NCBI GenBank assembly: GCA_963847235.1
Contig: CAWJYU010000011.1
Span: 62,001 to 126,000, forward strand
DNA length: 64,000 nt
Source of the DNA: JACDAN01 sp963847235
Lineage (GTDB): Bacteria > Actinomycetota > Thermoleophilia > Gaiellales > Gaiellaceae
Direction of reading: 5' to 3'
The position numbers and the translations under genes were made by a program. Each line of letters begins with the position of its first letter. Within the stretch, counting starts at the first letter, position 1. The notes under the pieces are model-generated. The model did not search any database and was not told the DNA's origin. It saw only the letters and a program-made list of their open reading frames with translations. Below, piece after piece: positions 35,506 through 44,648 of the stretch.

Positions 35506-36266
35506 TCGGTGGCGAGGCGGGCGGCGTCAGCGGCCTGCCAACGGCGCTCGAGCACGACCGCGAGCCAGATCGAGAGCTCGAAGAGCGCGAAGAGCGGGAT
35601 CACCTCGAACGCGAGCGAGACCGGGTCCACCGTGGGGAGCAGGATCGCCGCGCCGAGCAACGCGACGTAGCCGATTCGCCGGTTCGACCGCAGCTGGGCC
35701 GACGTCAGGACGCCGAGCCGCACGAGCCCGAGAACGAAGATCGGTAGCTGGAAGACCAATCCGGTCGCGAAGATCATCAGGGCGACGAACGAGAGGAAGT
35801 AGCTCGCGCGGATCTGGATGTCGTAGAGCTCCTCGTCGTACTGGGTGAGGAACTCCAGCGCCCGCGGGAGGATCACGAAGTACGCGAACGCCATTCCGCC
35901 CGCGAAGAGGACGGTCGCCAGAGCCACGAAGCGCGCGACGACCCGCTGGTTCTGATCCTGCACCGCCGGCGCGAAGAAGCTCCACGCCTGCCAGACGAGC
36001 ACTGGGAAGGCGAGGGCGAGCGTGGCGTAGAAGCTCACCTTCAGGCCGGTCGTGAAGGGCTCGGCGACTCCGAGCGTCACCAGCCTGCGGTCGTCGGGGA
36101 GCAGCTCGAGCAGCAGCTCGATCAACTCCTCGTGGAAGTAGAACGCGATCGGGAAGGCGACCACGATCGTCAGGACGCAGACGATCAGCCGGCCGCGCAG
36201 CTCCTCGAGGTGCTCGACGAGGGTCGCCTCCTCGCCGTACGAGAGGCGGCGCGGGAGTCGTCTCAT
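35502..36266 (-). CDS. tatC: Twin-arginine translocase subunit TatC
   Basis: This 254-residue, six-TM receptor subunit for folded Tat substrates has the conserved N-terminal LVEHLEELRGRLIVCVL and the first-loop and second-helix pattern (FTTGLKVSFYATL-like). The periplasmic cap and short C-terminal tail are in place. It follows tatA after six bases. Its stop overlaps the GTG of the adenosine deaminase stub. Confidence 0.95.
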   Translation of the reverse strand: MRRLPRRLSYGEEATLVEHLEELRGRLIVCVLTIVVAFPIAFYFHEELIELLLELLPDDRRLVTLGVAEPFTTGLKVSFYATLALAFPVLVWQAWSFFAPAVQDQNQRVVARFVALATVLFAGGMAFAYFVILPRALEFLTQYDEELYDIQIRASYFLSFVALMIFATGLVFQLPIFVLGLVRLGVLTSAQLRSNRRIGYVALLGAAILLPTVDPVSLAFEVIPLFALFELSIWLAVVLERRWQAADAARLATE

Positions 36267-36272
36267 CGGGCC

Positions 36273-36506
36273 CTAGGAAACGGTGTCGCGCTCGCGCGGC
36301 GGTGCGGGCTCGGCGGCGCGCTCTTCGTCTTCGGCCGCCGGCAGCCGAGGCGGGGCCTCGTCGTCCTTGCCTGTGACGGCGTCCTTGAACTCGCGCATGC
36401 CCTTGCCGACCGACTTGCCGATCTCCGGGACGCGCTTCGCCCCGAAGAGGAGCAGGACGACCACGAGGAAGATGAGGACTTCGGGAAGCCCGATGCCGAA
36501 GGGCAT
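36273..36506 (-). CDS. tatA: Twin-arginine translocase subunit TatA
   Basis: The 77-residue protein has one N-terminal TM helix (PEVLIFLVVVLLLFGAKRVP), the FG motif at the hinge and an amphipathic helix (IGKSVGKGMREFKDAV), followed by an acidic tail. It forms the pore of the Tat system with TatC; no separate TatB is seen, as usual in many Gram-positives. Confidence 0.93.
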   Translation of the reverse strand: MPFGIGLPEVLIFLVVVLLLFGAKRVPEIGKSVGKGMREFKDAVTGKDDEAPPRLPAAEDEERAAEPAPPRERDTVS

Positions 36507-36575
36507 ATCGGCACCTTAGCAGCGGTTTCGGAGTTCTCCGGAGGCAGAACCAACGCTGGTACGATGAGGCTTCGA

Positions 36576-36593
36576 GGCGGGCGTTTGCCCGCC
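36576..36593 (+). promoter_or_regulatory. Hairpin in the suf operon leader
   Basis: GGCGGGC-GTTT-GCCCGCC is a perfect seven-pair stem with a four-base loop, 22 bp before the sufC start. It could influence mRNA stability or act in Fe-S-dependent control. No Rrf2-type (SufR/IscR) operator is recognisable in the 108 bp between tatA and sufC. Confidence 0.35.
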
Positions 36594-36614
36594 ACTCGTC
36601 TGAAAAGGAGCGGT

Positions 36615-37385
36615 TTGGCGCTACTGGAACTGAAGGACCTGCACGTCGCGCTCGAGGACGGCACCGAGATCGTCAAGGGCGTCGATCTCGAGGTCGACAC
36701 CGACCAGATCCACGCGATCATGGGCCCCAACGGCTCGGGGAAGTCGACCCTTGCCTATGCGCTGATGGGCCACCCGGCCTACGAGATCACCGAGGGGAAG
36801 GTCCTCTTCGACGGTGAGGACCTGACGGAGATGGAGGCGGACGAGCGCGCGCAGAAGGGCCTGTTCCTCGCCTTCCAGTATCCGCACGCCGTCCCGGGCG
36901 TCACCGTCACGAGCTTCATGCGCTCGGCGATCAACGCGATTCGCAAGGCACGCAAGGGCGAGGACGCCCCAATTCCGATCCCCGAGTTCCGCAAGGAGAT
37001 GCTGGCGGCGATGGAGCGGCTGAGCATCCCGCGAGAGCTCGCCCAGCGCTACCTGAACGACGGCTTCTCGGGCGGCGAGAAGAAGCGGGTCGAGATTCTC
37101 CAGATGGCGATGCTGAAGCCGCGGATCGCCGTGCTCGACGAAACCGACTCCGGGCTCGACATCGACGCGCTGCGCATCGTCGCCGGCGGCGTCCGCGAGC
37201 TCGTCGGCCCCGAGATGGGCGCACTCGTGATCACGCACTACCAGCGGATCCTCAACTACATCGAGCCCGATTTCGTCCACGTTTTCGTCGACGGGAAGAT
37301 CGTCGCCGAGGGCGGGTCGGAGCTTGCGCATACACTGGAAGCGGAAGGGTACGAGGCGTTCATGCCCGAGAAGGTGGAGAGCTGA
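36615..37385 (+). CDS. sufC: Fe-S assembly ATPase SufC
   Basis: The 256-residue ABC ATPase of the SufBCD scaffold has Walker A GPNGSGKST, the SufC-type signature FSGGEKKRVE, Walker B IAVLDETDSGLDIDAL and the H-loop in VITHYQRIL. TTG 36615 is chosen because AAAAGGAG lies four bases upstream; no in-frame ATG or GTG fits better. First gene of sufC-sufB-VOC-VOC-VOC-sufD, with its stop sharing one base with the sufB ATG. Confidence 0.95.
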   Translation: MALLELKDLHVALEDGTEIVKGVDLEVDTDQIHAIMGPNGSGKSTLAYALMGHPAYEITEGKVLFDGEDLTEMEADERAQKGLFLAFQYPHAVPGVTVTSFMRSAINAIRKARKGEDAPIPIPEFRKEMLAAMERLSIPRELAQRYLNDGFSGGEKKRVEILQMAMLKPRIAVLDETDSGLDIDALRIVAGGVRELVGPEMGALVITHYQRILNYIEPDFVHVFVDGKIVAEGGSELAHTLEAEGYEAFMPEKVES

Positions 37386-38812
37386 TGGCGGTCACCGAGA
37401 GCGAGACCCAGGTCGTCGCCGAGATCGGCAGCGACTACAAGTACGGCTTCCACAGTCCCGACGCAGCCGAGGACTACTTCTTCAAGTCCGGCCGGGGCCT
37501 CTCTCGCGAGCTCGTGGCGGCGATCTCCGAGCACAAGAACGAGCCGCAGTGGATGCGGGACTATCGACTCAGGTCGCTCGAGTACTTCCTGGCGCGCCCG
37601 CTCCCGGACTGGGGCGGCGACGTCTCCGAGATCGACTTCGACAACATCTTCTATTACATCCGGCCGACCGAGAAGCAGGCCAAGTCCTGGGAGGATCTCC
37701 CGCCGGACATCAAGGACACCTGGGATCGGCTCGGGATTCCCGAGGCCGAGCGGAAGTTCCTCGCCGGCGTCGGCGCCCAGTACGAGAGCGAGGTCGTCTA
37801 CCACAAGCTCAAGGAGGACCTCGAGAAGCAGGGCGTCCTGTTCCTCGACATGGACTCCGGGCTGCGCGAGCACGAGGACCTCGTCAAGCAGTACTTCGGG
37901 ACGATCATCCCGGCGAACGACAACAAGTTCGCAGCGTTGAACTCCGCCGTCTGGTCGGGCGGGTCCTTCATCTACGTCCCGCCGGGTGTGCACATCGAGA
38001 TGCCGCTCCAGGCCTACTTCCGCATCAACGCGGAGAACATGGGCCAGTTCGAGCGCACACTGATCATCGTCGACGAAGGCGCCTTCGTGCACTACGTCGA
38101 GGGCTGCACGGCGCCGATCTACTCGAGCGACTCGCTGCACTCGGCCGTCGTCGAGATCATCGTCAAGCCGGGTGGGCGCTGCCGGTACACGACGATCCAG
38201 AACTGGTCGACGAACGTCTACAACCTCGTCACCAAGCGCGCGGTCGCCTACGAGAACGCGACGATGGAGTGGGTCGACGGGAACCTCGGCTCGAAGCTGA
38301 CGATGAAGTACCCGGCGATCTGGCTGATGGGCGAAGGCGCCCACGGCGAGGTGCTCTCGATCGCGTTCGGCGGAGCCGGCCAGCACCAGGACGCCGGCGG
38401 GAAGGCAGTCCACGTTGCGCCGAACACGACCTCCGTCATCACCTCCAAATCGGTCTCGAAGAACGGCGGGCGAGCCGGCTACCGCGGCCTGCTCGAGGTG
38501 GCCAAGGGCGCACACGGCTCGAAGTCGAAGGTCGTCTGCGACGCGCTGATCCTCGACGAGGAGTCGCGCTCGGACACCTATCCGTACATGAAGATCGACG
38601 AGGACAACGTCGACATCGGCCACGAGGCGACGGTCTCGAAGATCGGCGAGGAGCAGCTCTTCTACCTGATGTCGCGCGGGCTCTCCGAGGCGGAGGCGTC
38701 CGCGATGATCGTCTCCGGCTTCGTCGAGCCGATCACGAAAGAACTTCCACTGGAGTACGCAGTCGAGTTGAACCGGCTGATCCAGCTCCAGATGGAAGGC
38801 TCCGTCGGTTGA
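37385..38812 (+). CDS. sufB: Fe-S assembly scaffold SufB
   Basis: The 475-residue core scaffold for nascent Fe-S clusters has N-terminal YKYGFHSPD, the beta-helix core with the conserved VHYVEGCTAPIY cysteine region, and the C-terminal LSEAEASAMIVSGFVEPI. No intein interrupts it. It forms SufBC2D with its neighbours. The TGA overlaps the TTG start of the first VOC gene. Confidence 0.96.
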   Translation: MAVTESETQVVAEIGSDYKYGFHSPDAAEDYFFKSGRGLSRELVAAISEHKNEPQWMRDYRLRSLEYFLARPLPDWGGDVSEIDFDNIFYYIRPTEKQAKSWEDLPPDIKDTWDRLGIPEAERKFLAGVGAQYESEVVYHKLKEDLEKQGVLFLDMDSGLREHEDLVKQYFGTIIPANDNKFAALNSAVWSGGSFIYVPPGVHIEMPLQAYFRINAENMGQFERTLIIVDEGAFVHYVEGCTAPIYSSDSLHSAVVEIIVKPGGRCRYTTIQNWSTNVYNLVTKRAVAYENATMEWVDGNLGSKLTMKYPAIWLMGEGAHGEVLSIAFGGAGQHQDAGGKAVHVAPNTTSVITSKSVSKNGGRAGYRGLLEVAKGAHGSKSKVVCDALILDEESRSDTYPYMKIDEDNVDIGHEATVSKIGEEQLFYLMSRGLSEAEASAMIVSGFVEPITKELPLEYAVELNRLIQLQMEGSVG

Positions 38813-39553
38813 TCCAGGTCCAGCACGTCGACTTCATCGCCCAGCCCGTCAGTGATCTGAAGCGGGCCGCCGAGTTCTACGGCGAAACGATCGGGCTGAT
38901 GCGTAACCCGGCCTCGGGAGACCGCTGGGCGGAGTACGAGACCGGAAACCTCTCGATCGCCCTCTCGATGTACGGCGGCACTATCGGCCTGCGAGTCGAG
39001 GACGTGGATGCCGCGCGCGCCACGCTCGAGGGCGAGGGCCTCGAGTTCGGCATGGACACGTTCGACTCCGGGGTCTGCAACGGCGCGCCGTTCACCGACC
39101 CGGACGGAAACCGGTTGCTGCTGCACCGCCGCTACGCGCCCTTGGACAGCTGGGAACTCGAGACCGGCGACGTCCAGCGCACGGATTTCATCGGCGTCTC
39201 GGTCACGGATCGCGCCCGGGGCGGCGAGTTCTACGGCGGCCGGCTGGGCCTGGCGCGGAACGGGCTCTCGAGCGACGAGTGGCCCGAGTTCGGCGGCGAC
39301 AACGTCGGGCTCGTCCTGAGCACGCCCAGAGCAGCGGCACGAGCCGGAGCACACCCCGCAGTTCTCGATCGCGTTTCGGGTGCCCGACGTGTCTGCGTCC
39401 ATGGAGCGGCTCCGTCGCGAGGGCGTCGAGGTCGAGCCGGAGCAGCCGTACGATTCCGGCGTCTGCCACATGGCGTTCTTCCGCGACCCCGACGGTAACT
39501 CCCTGATCCTGCACCACCGCTACGCGCCGTACAGCGACGGCTCCAAGCCCTGA
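38809..39553 (+). CDS. Two-domain VOC (glyoxalase-fold) protein in suf operon, one frameshift
   Basis: It runs from TTG 38809 (overlapping the sufB stop) to TGA 39553. Domain one (about 1-115) ends in DSGVCNGAPFTDPDGNRLLL. Domain two starts TDFIGVSVTDRARGGEFY and, after an indel near 39327, continues to DSGVCHMAFFRDPDGNSLIL. Both are VOC modules with the fold's betaalphabetabetabeta pattern. The usual glyoxalase metal residues are only partly present, so the substrate is open. It is coupled to the next VOC gene by TGATG. Confidence 0.75.
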
Positions 39554-39924
39554 TGCAGGTCGAGCGAGTGGACTTCGTGTCGTTCCTGACGGAGGACATC
39601 ACCCGTGCGAAGCGCTTCTACTCCGAGGTCCTCGAGCTCGAGCTCGAGACCGAAGCGGAGAACGACATGGAGTTTCGCGCCGGCCAGGTGACGCTGGACA
39701 TCTTCAATCCAGCCAGCATCGGCCAGCCTTTTGCGCCGAGCCCCGCAGGTCTGGCGCTCCGTGTGCCTGATGTCGCCGAGGCTCGGTCGGAGCTCGAGGC
39801 GAAGGGCGTCGAGTTCGACGGCGAGACTGTCGACACGGGTGTCTGCCACATGGCCTTCTTCAAGGATCCGGACGGAAATACGCTGATGCTCCACCGGCGC
39901 TACGCACCGGTCGCGGAGGCCTGA
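39553..39924 (+). CDS. VOC-family protein in suf operon (second gene)
   Basis: This single VOC module of 123 residues starts VERVDFVSFLTEDITRAKRF and ends in the shared block DTGVCHMAFFKDPDGNTLML followed by HRRYAP. Start and stop overlap its neighbours by one base each, so translation is continuous through the operon. It is homologous to the genes on both sides, which indicates duplication in place. Its role in Fe-S assembly is unknown. Confidence 0.82.
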   Translation: MQVERVDFVSFLTEDITRAKRFYSEVLELELETEAENDMEFRAGQVTLDIFNPASIGQPFAPSPAGLALRVPDVAEARSELEAKGVEFDGETVDTGVCHMAFFKDPDGNTLMLHRRYAPVAEA

Positions 39925-40280
39925 TGGAGGTCGAGCAGGTCGACTTCGTGTCCGTTCCGACGCGCGACATCGCGCGGGCCGTGGCCTGGTACCGGGACGC
40001 CCTCGGGCTTCCGGTATCCGAGTACACGGAGGGCGAGGTGGAGACGCCGAATGTGACGCTCTCGTTCTGGAACCCCGAGGAGCAGGGTGAGCAGTTCGTT
40101 CGGAACGAGAGCGGGATCGGCCTGCGCGTTGCCGACGTCGAGGCGGCCGTCGAGGAGGCTCGCGGTCGCGGCGCCGAGGTGATGGGCATCCAGGACTCGG
40201 GCGTCTGCCACATGGGCTTCGTCAGGGATCCCGACGGGAACGTCCTGATCCTCCATCGAAGGTACAAGCCTCGTGGATAG
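39924..40280 (+). CDS. VOC-family protein in suf operon (third gene)
   Basis: In 118 residues the third VOC gene has VEQVDFVSVPTRDIARAVAW at the N-terminus and DSGVCHMGFVRDPDGNVLIL with HRRYKP at the C-terminus. The invariant Cys-His pair and the Asp-Pro-Asp-Gly-Asn turn are shared with the other copies. The stop overlaps the GTG of sufD by eight bases. Confidence 0.82.
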   Translation: MEVEQVDFVSVPTRDIARAVAWYRDALGLPVSEYTEGEVETPNVTLSFWNPEEQGEQFVRNESGIGLRVADVEAAVEEARGRGAEVMGIQDSGVCHMGFVRDPDGNVLILHRRYKPRG

Positions 40281-41457
40281 GGCTGCCGCCGCCTCCCGCT
40301 ACGCCGAGCTGCCGATGCCGTCCACGACCGACGAGCACTGGCGCTTCACCGACCTGAAGGGCTTCGACCCCGAGGCCTTCGTCTCCAACGGCCACGTCCC
40401 GGTGCCAGGCACCGAGACCGGTCTGCCGGAGACGATGCTCGATGTGGACACGTCCGGCCTGGCCGTGGTGCGCGAGGGCGGGATCTCGATCGAGCGTTCG
40501 CCCGACCCGCGCATCACGTTCGAGCCGTTCACCGACCACGAGCGGCTCGGCGAGCTCGTCGGGACGGACGAGAAGTTCGCGGCCCACAACGCCGCGGTCT
40601 GGGAGCACGGCCTGCTCGTCGTGGTGCCGAAGGGCGTCGAGCTCGAGCAGCCGCTCGTCATTCGGATCGTCAACTCGACCGAGGGCGGCGCTCTCTTCTT
40701 CCGGCTGCTCGTGATCGCCGAGCCTGAGAGTCGCTTCTCACTGATCGAGGACTCCGCGTCGGCCTCGCCCGAGCTCGAGGGCTACACGAACTCGGTGACC
40801 GAGATCTTCGTCGAGCAGGCGGCGAAGCTCGAGTACGTCTCGATCCAGAACCTCTCGCAAAACACGTGGCACTTCGCCTCCCACCACGCGCGGGTCGAGC
40901 GGGACGCCGAGCTGGACTGGGTCGCGGGCGGCTTCGGCTCGCGCCGCGGCAAGGTCTGGATCCAGAACGACCTGACCGGGCCGGGCGCGACTTCCCGGGT
41001 CACCGGCGCCTACTTCGCCGACGGCGACCAGCACCTGGACTACGACACCTACCAGCTCCACTCGGCGCCGAACACCACGTCCGACTTCGCGTTCAAGGGC
41101 GCGCTCCGCGACCACGCCACGGCCGTCTGGCGCGGGATGATTCGCGTCGAGAAGGACGCCCAGCGGACGAACGCCTACCAGGAGAACAGGAACCTCATGC
41201 TGTCGCCCACGACGCACGCGGTGCCGATTCCGGGCCTGGAAATCCTCGCGAACGACGTCCGCTGCACGCACGGCGCGACCGTCGGCCAGGTCGATCGCGA
41301 CCAGCTCTTCTACCTGATGGCGCGCGGCCTCTCCCGCGGCGAGGCGGAGCGGCTGATCGTCCGCGGCTTCTTCACAGACGTGCTCGCCCGTGTCGAGCTC
41401 GAGCCGGTGCGCGAGGCGCTCGGCGACGCGCTCGAAGCCCGCATCCCGCAGGCGTAG
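40273..41457 (+). CDS. sufD: Fe-S assembly scaffold SufD
   Basis: The 394-residue partner of SufB and SufC has EHWRFTDLKGFDPEAF near the N-terminus, the beta-helix middle with FASHHARVERDAELDW, and C-terminal CTHGATVGQVDRDQLFYLMARG, where Cys and His belong to the SufD conserved set. It starts at GTG 40273. Within it, bases 40401-40416 match 16 bases of the dispersed GGTGCCAGGCACC repeat, translated as VPGTE. Confidence 0.95.
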   Translation: MDRAAAASRYAELPMPSTTDEHWRFTDLKGFDPEAFVSNGHVPVPGTETGLPETMLDVDTSGLAVVREGGISIERSPDPRITFEPFTDHERLGELVGTDEKFAAHNAAVWEHGLLVVVPKGVELEQPLVIRIVNSTEGGALFFRLLVIAEPESRFSLIEDSASASPELEGYTNSVTEIFVEQAAKLEYVSIQNLSQNTWHFASHHARVERDAELDWVAGGFGSRRGKVWIQNDLTGPGATSRVTGAYFADGDQHLDYDTYQLHSAPNTTSDFAFKGALRDHATAVWRGMIRVEKDAQRTNAYQENRNLMLSPTTHAVPIPGLEILANDVRCTHGATVGQVDRDQLFYLMARGLSRGEAERLIVRGFFTDVLARVELEPVREALGDALEARIPQA

Positions 41458-41505
41458 GGCCCAACATTAAGCCGGCCGTAATGGTCGTCAGCCTACGCTG
41501 AGCCC

Positions 41506-43125
41506 GTGATCCTGCTCGGGATCGCCTTCCTCGCCGGCCTGATCACGGCCATCTCGCCGTGCGTCCTGCCCGTGCTCCCGATTCTGCTCGGCGGGGGAGC
41601 GTCGGGCCGGCGGCCGTTCGGGATCATCCTCGGCCTCGTCGGGAGCTTCAGCGTCTTCACCGTGATCGGCGCTTCACTCCTCGATTCGCTGGGGCTGCCG
41701 CAGGACACCTTGCGGAATCTCGCGATCGTGCTGCTCCTGCTGCTAGCCGCGACGCTGCTCTTCCCGGCGGTCGCGCGGCTCGCTGAGCGCCCGCTGCTTT
41801 TCCTCACCCGCCGGCGGCCGCTCACCGAGAGCAACGGCGTCCTCCTCGGCGTGAGCCTCGGGCTCGTCTTCGTGCCATGTGCCGGTCCTGTGCTCGCGGC
41901 CGTGACCGCGCTGTCGGCGACCGGGGGCGGCGGCCTCGAGACGTTCTTCGTCGCCGTCGCGTACGCGAGCGGCGCCGCCGTGCCGATGCTCGCGATCGCC
42001 GTGGGGAGCAAGCGCCTCACGGACGGAGTTGGATTCCTCCGCCGCCACGCGGAGACGACGCGACGTGCGGCCGGCGCCCTCATCGCCGTCTCCGCCGTCG
42101 CGATCGCGCTCGGGGCCGACCAGCGGTTCACGACCGCCGTGCCCGGCTACACGGAGGCGTTGCAGGAGAAGATCGAGCAGAGCTCGACGGCGGAGCGCGA
42201 GCTTGCGAGGATGCGACGCACCGGCGATCAGCCCGCGCTGGTCGCGAGCGAAGCGCAGCGCGCGCCTGAGCTCGGGGGAATCGTCGGCTGGATCAACAGC
42301 GACCCGACCTCGCTTCGCCGGCTGCGCGGCCGGGTCGTGCTGGTCGACTTCTGGACCTACTCGTGCGTGAACTGCCTCCGTACGCTGCCTCACCTCAAGA
42401 AGTGGGACCGCGCGTACCGAGATGACGGACTGACGATCGTCGGCGTCCACTCGCCCGAGTTCGCCTTCGAGCGGGAGCCCGACAACGTGCGCAGCGCGGT
42501 GCGCAAGCTCGGGATCCGCTACCCGGTCGCGCTCGACAACGACTTCGTCACCTGGACGAACTACGCGAACCAGTATTGGCCTGCGAAGTACCTGATCGAC
42601 CGGTCGGGACGCGTCCGCTACTACCACTACGGCGAAGGCGAGTACGAGGAGACGGAGCGGCAGATCCGCCGCTACCTCGGCTCGGGCGTCAGCGGCGAAG
42701 TCTCGGAGGTGGCCGACCGGACGCCGAGAGGTCCCCTCACACCCGAGACGTACCTCGGCTTCGAGCGGCTCGCCAACTTCGTCGGGAGCCGGGTCGTCCC
42801 GAACCACGAGGGCTCGTACAGCTTCCCGGCGTTCCTCGGGCCGGGCCAACTCGCCTACGAGGGCCGCCTGGTCGTCGAGCCGGAGCGGATCGTGGCGAAG
42901 CGCGGGGCCAAGCTGCGCATCCAGTTCACCGCCCGCGAGGTGAACCTCGTCCTGGGAGGGACCGGCAGGCTCGAGGTCCTGCTCGACGGCAGGCCACGCC
43001 GGACGATCTCGATCGGCGGCGAGCCGCGTCTCTACCGGCTGCTGGAGCTGCCGGAGCTCCACGAGGGCCTGCTCGAGCTGCGCTTCACGCCGGGCCTCTC
43101 GGCGTACGCGTTCACGTTCGGCTGA
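41506..43125 (+). CDS. DipZ-like CcdA-thioredoxin fusion protein
   Basis: The 539-residue protein starts with a CcdA/DsbD six-helix transporter (about 1-205) with the redox Cys in ISPCVLPVLP and VPCAGPVLA. An external thioredoxin-like domain follows with FWTYSCVNCLRTLP (about 278-291), then a C-terminal beta-sandwich (about 405-539), as in mycobacterial DipZ. It carries reducing power across the membrane for cytochrome c maturation or disulfide repair. The next gene, convergent, encodes a cytochrome c with many cysteines. Confidence 0.88.
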   Translation: MILLGIAFLAGLITAISPCVLPVLPILLGGGASGRRPFGIILGLVGSFSVFTVIGASLLDSLGLPQDTLRNLAIVLLLLLAATLLFPAVARLAERPLLFLTRRRPLTESNGVLLGVSLGLVFVPCAGPVLAAVTALSATGGGGLETFFVAVAYASGAAVPMLAIAVGSKRLTDGVGFLRRHAETTRRAAGALIAVSAVAIALGADQRFTTAVPGYTEALQEKIEQSSTAERELARMRRTGDQPALVASEAQRAPELGGIVGWINSDPTSLRRLRGRVVLVDFWTYSCVNCLRTLPHLKKWDRAYRDDGLTIVGVHSPEFAFEREPDNVRSAVRKLGIRYPVALDNDFVTWTNYANQYWPAKYLIDRSGRVRYYHYGEGEYEETERQIRRYLGSGVSGEVSEVADRTPRGPLTPETYLGFERLANFVGSRVVPNHEGSYSFPAFLGPGQLAYEGRLVVEPERIVAKRGAKLRIQFTAREVNLVLGGTGRLEVLLDGRPRRTISIGGEPRLYRLLELPELHEGLLELRFTPGLSAYAFTFG

Positions 43126-43230
43126 GTCCGGCCGGTTCAAACGCTGGTCCGGCGCCTGCCGCGGCACACGCGGGTGTGTCGTGCGGATGAATCGCGCCCG
43201 TTCCGTTCGCGCAACGTTCGTGCGCCGCCG

Positions 43231-44613
43231 CTAGGCGTTCGCGCCGCGCAGACAGTCGACGTAGTACCTGCCGGCGAGGAAGCGCCGGCAGTCGGCGCGC
43301 CTGGCGGCCGCCGAGCTGTGCTTGACGGCGACGATCGAGCCGATCCCGTACGCGCAGTAGGAGCGGTGCGCCGGCTTCGCGAGCTCGCACAGCCGCGCCG
43401 CCCGGAGGTCGGCCGGATCGGTGTTGAGGATGTCCCGAACCGCGCCGAAGATGCACTGCTCCTCGCCGCTTCCCGCGTTCGCACAGAGCTCCCGAGCCTT
43501 GGCGGGGTCCTGCCGAGAGTTCCCCGACGCGTCACGTCCGTACGACTGGAAGCACAGCTCGACGAAGCCCTCCTCGCTTTTCCGGCACCAGTCGGCCGCC
43601 TTCTTCCAGTCCCAGCCGACGCGCGGCAGGATCTGCGAGGTGACCAGCAGGTAGCAGTACGTCTTGTCCGACCGCGAGACGATCCCGCACGGGTAGAGCA
43701 GGTCGTTCTTCTTCAGCCACGGCGAGGTGATCCCGTAGGACGACTGCTGGTTCTCCATGAAGACGCCGCCGCTGCACGAGACCTGGTCGAAGTTGGTGCC
43801 GAGCCGGTGGCAGAGCCGCAGCGCGCCCGGCAGGTCGTACAGCGTGTAGAGCATCAGCCCGTGGCCGAGGCCGTGGACGCACTGGTAGTAGACGAACGAG
43901 CTCGACGTGCTCTTCGTCTGCTCGCAGACCGTGCGCGCGACCGACGCGACCTTCGTTTTCGGGACATCGGCGAGCTTCCACTCGAGCAGGCCGTGGTAGT
44001 AGCCGGACGCGCAGATCCCGTTTCCCTCGGCGAGCGCGGTGCCGACGTCGCCGTCGTGGTGCTGGAGCGAGGCGGCGCCGATCGTGTGGGCGATCCGGTG
44101 GCAGTCCGCCTCGACGGCGTCCTCCCCGAGCTTCTCCTCGAAGAGTGCGAGGGCGGGCTTCGGGCCCTCGCGAAACGCGATGTTGCCGAACGCCTGCCGC
44201 CGGCAGTCCGCGTCGAGGCATCCTTCGAGCCGCTGCGTGTTGGGCTTGAACGGCTTGATCTTCGCGACTGCCGCGGCGGCCTGGCCCGACTCCCCGCCCG
44301 ACACGAATGTGGCGACGTCGCGGATCTCCTGCTCGGTGAGCTCGCCCTCGAACGACGGCATCCCCCCGCCACCGATCTTCACCTTGCTGACGACTTCGTC
44401 GAAGGACGGGCTCGCGTCGTCGAGGTTCGGGCCGACCGAGCCGCTCGACCCGGCGGCCTCGAGCGTGTGGCAGTTGCCGCAGCCGGCGTCGGCGAACACC
44501 TTGGCGCCCGGAGAGGAACTGGACTCGGGCGAGTCGGAGGAGTCGTCTCCGCCGCACCCCGTGAGGAGCCCGACGCAGGCGAGAACGGTCAGCGTTGCGA
44601 GCCTGGGGCGCAT
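43231..44613 (-). CDS. Lipoprotein: cytochrome c domain fused to Cys/His-rich domain of unknown function
   Basis: The 460-residue protein has a lipobox (LACVGLLTGC), a class I cytochrome c (CGNCHTL haem site; Met in GGGGMPSF) to about residue 105, then about 350 residues I cannot assign. That part has some 19 cysteines and repeated His motifs: DCHRIAHTIG, CASGYYHGLLE, QCVHGLGHGLMLY, LCHRLG, SCSGGVFMEN and PCGIV. The spacing suggests a disulfide-bonded helical repeat that may bind metal or extra haem, but only one CxxCH is present. Location is external by lipidation. Confidence 0.75.
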   Translation of the reverse strand: MRPRLATLTVLACVGLLTGCGGDDSSDSPESSSSPGAKVFADAGCGNCHTLEAAGSSGSVGPNLDDASPSFDEVVSKVKIGGGGMPSFEGELTEQEIRDVATFVSGGESGQAAAAVAKIKPFKPNTQRLEGCLDADCRRQAFGNIAFREGPKPALALFEEKLGEDAVEADCHRIAHTIGAASLQHHDGDVGTALAEGNGICASGYYHGLLEWKLADVPKTKVASVARTVCEQTKSTSSSFVYYQCVHGLGHGLMLYTLYDLPGALRLCHRLGTNFDQVSCSGGVFMENQQSSYGITSPWLKKNDLLYPCGIVSRSDKTYCYLLVTSQILPRVGWDWKKAADWCRKSEEGFVELCFQSYGRDASGNSRQDPAKARELCANAGSGEEQCIFGAVRDILNTDPADLRAARLCELAKPAHRSYCAYGIGSIVAVKHSSAAARRADCRRFLAGRYYVDCLRGANA

Positions 44614-44648
44614 CGTCCGAAGAGTAGTGGGGATACCCTGACGAACCG

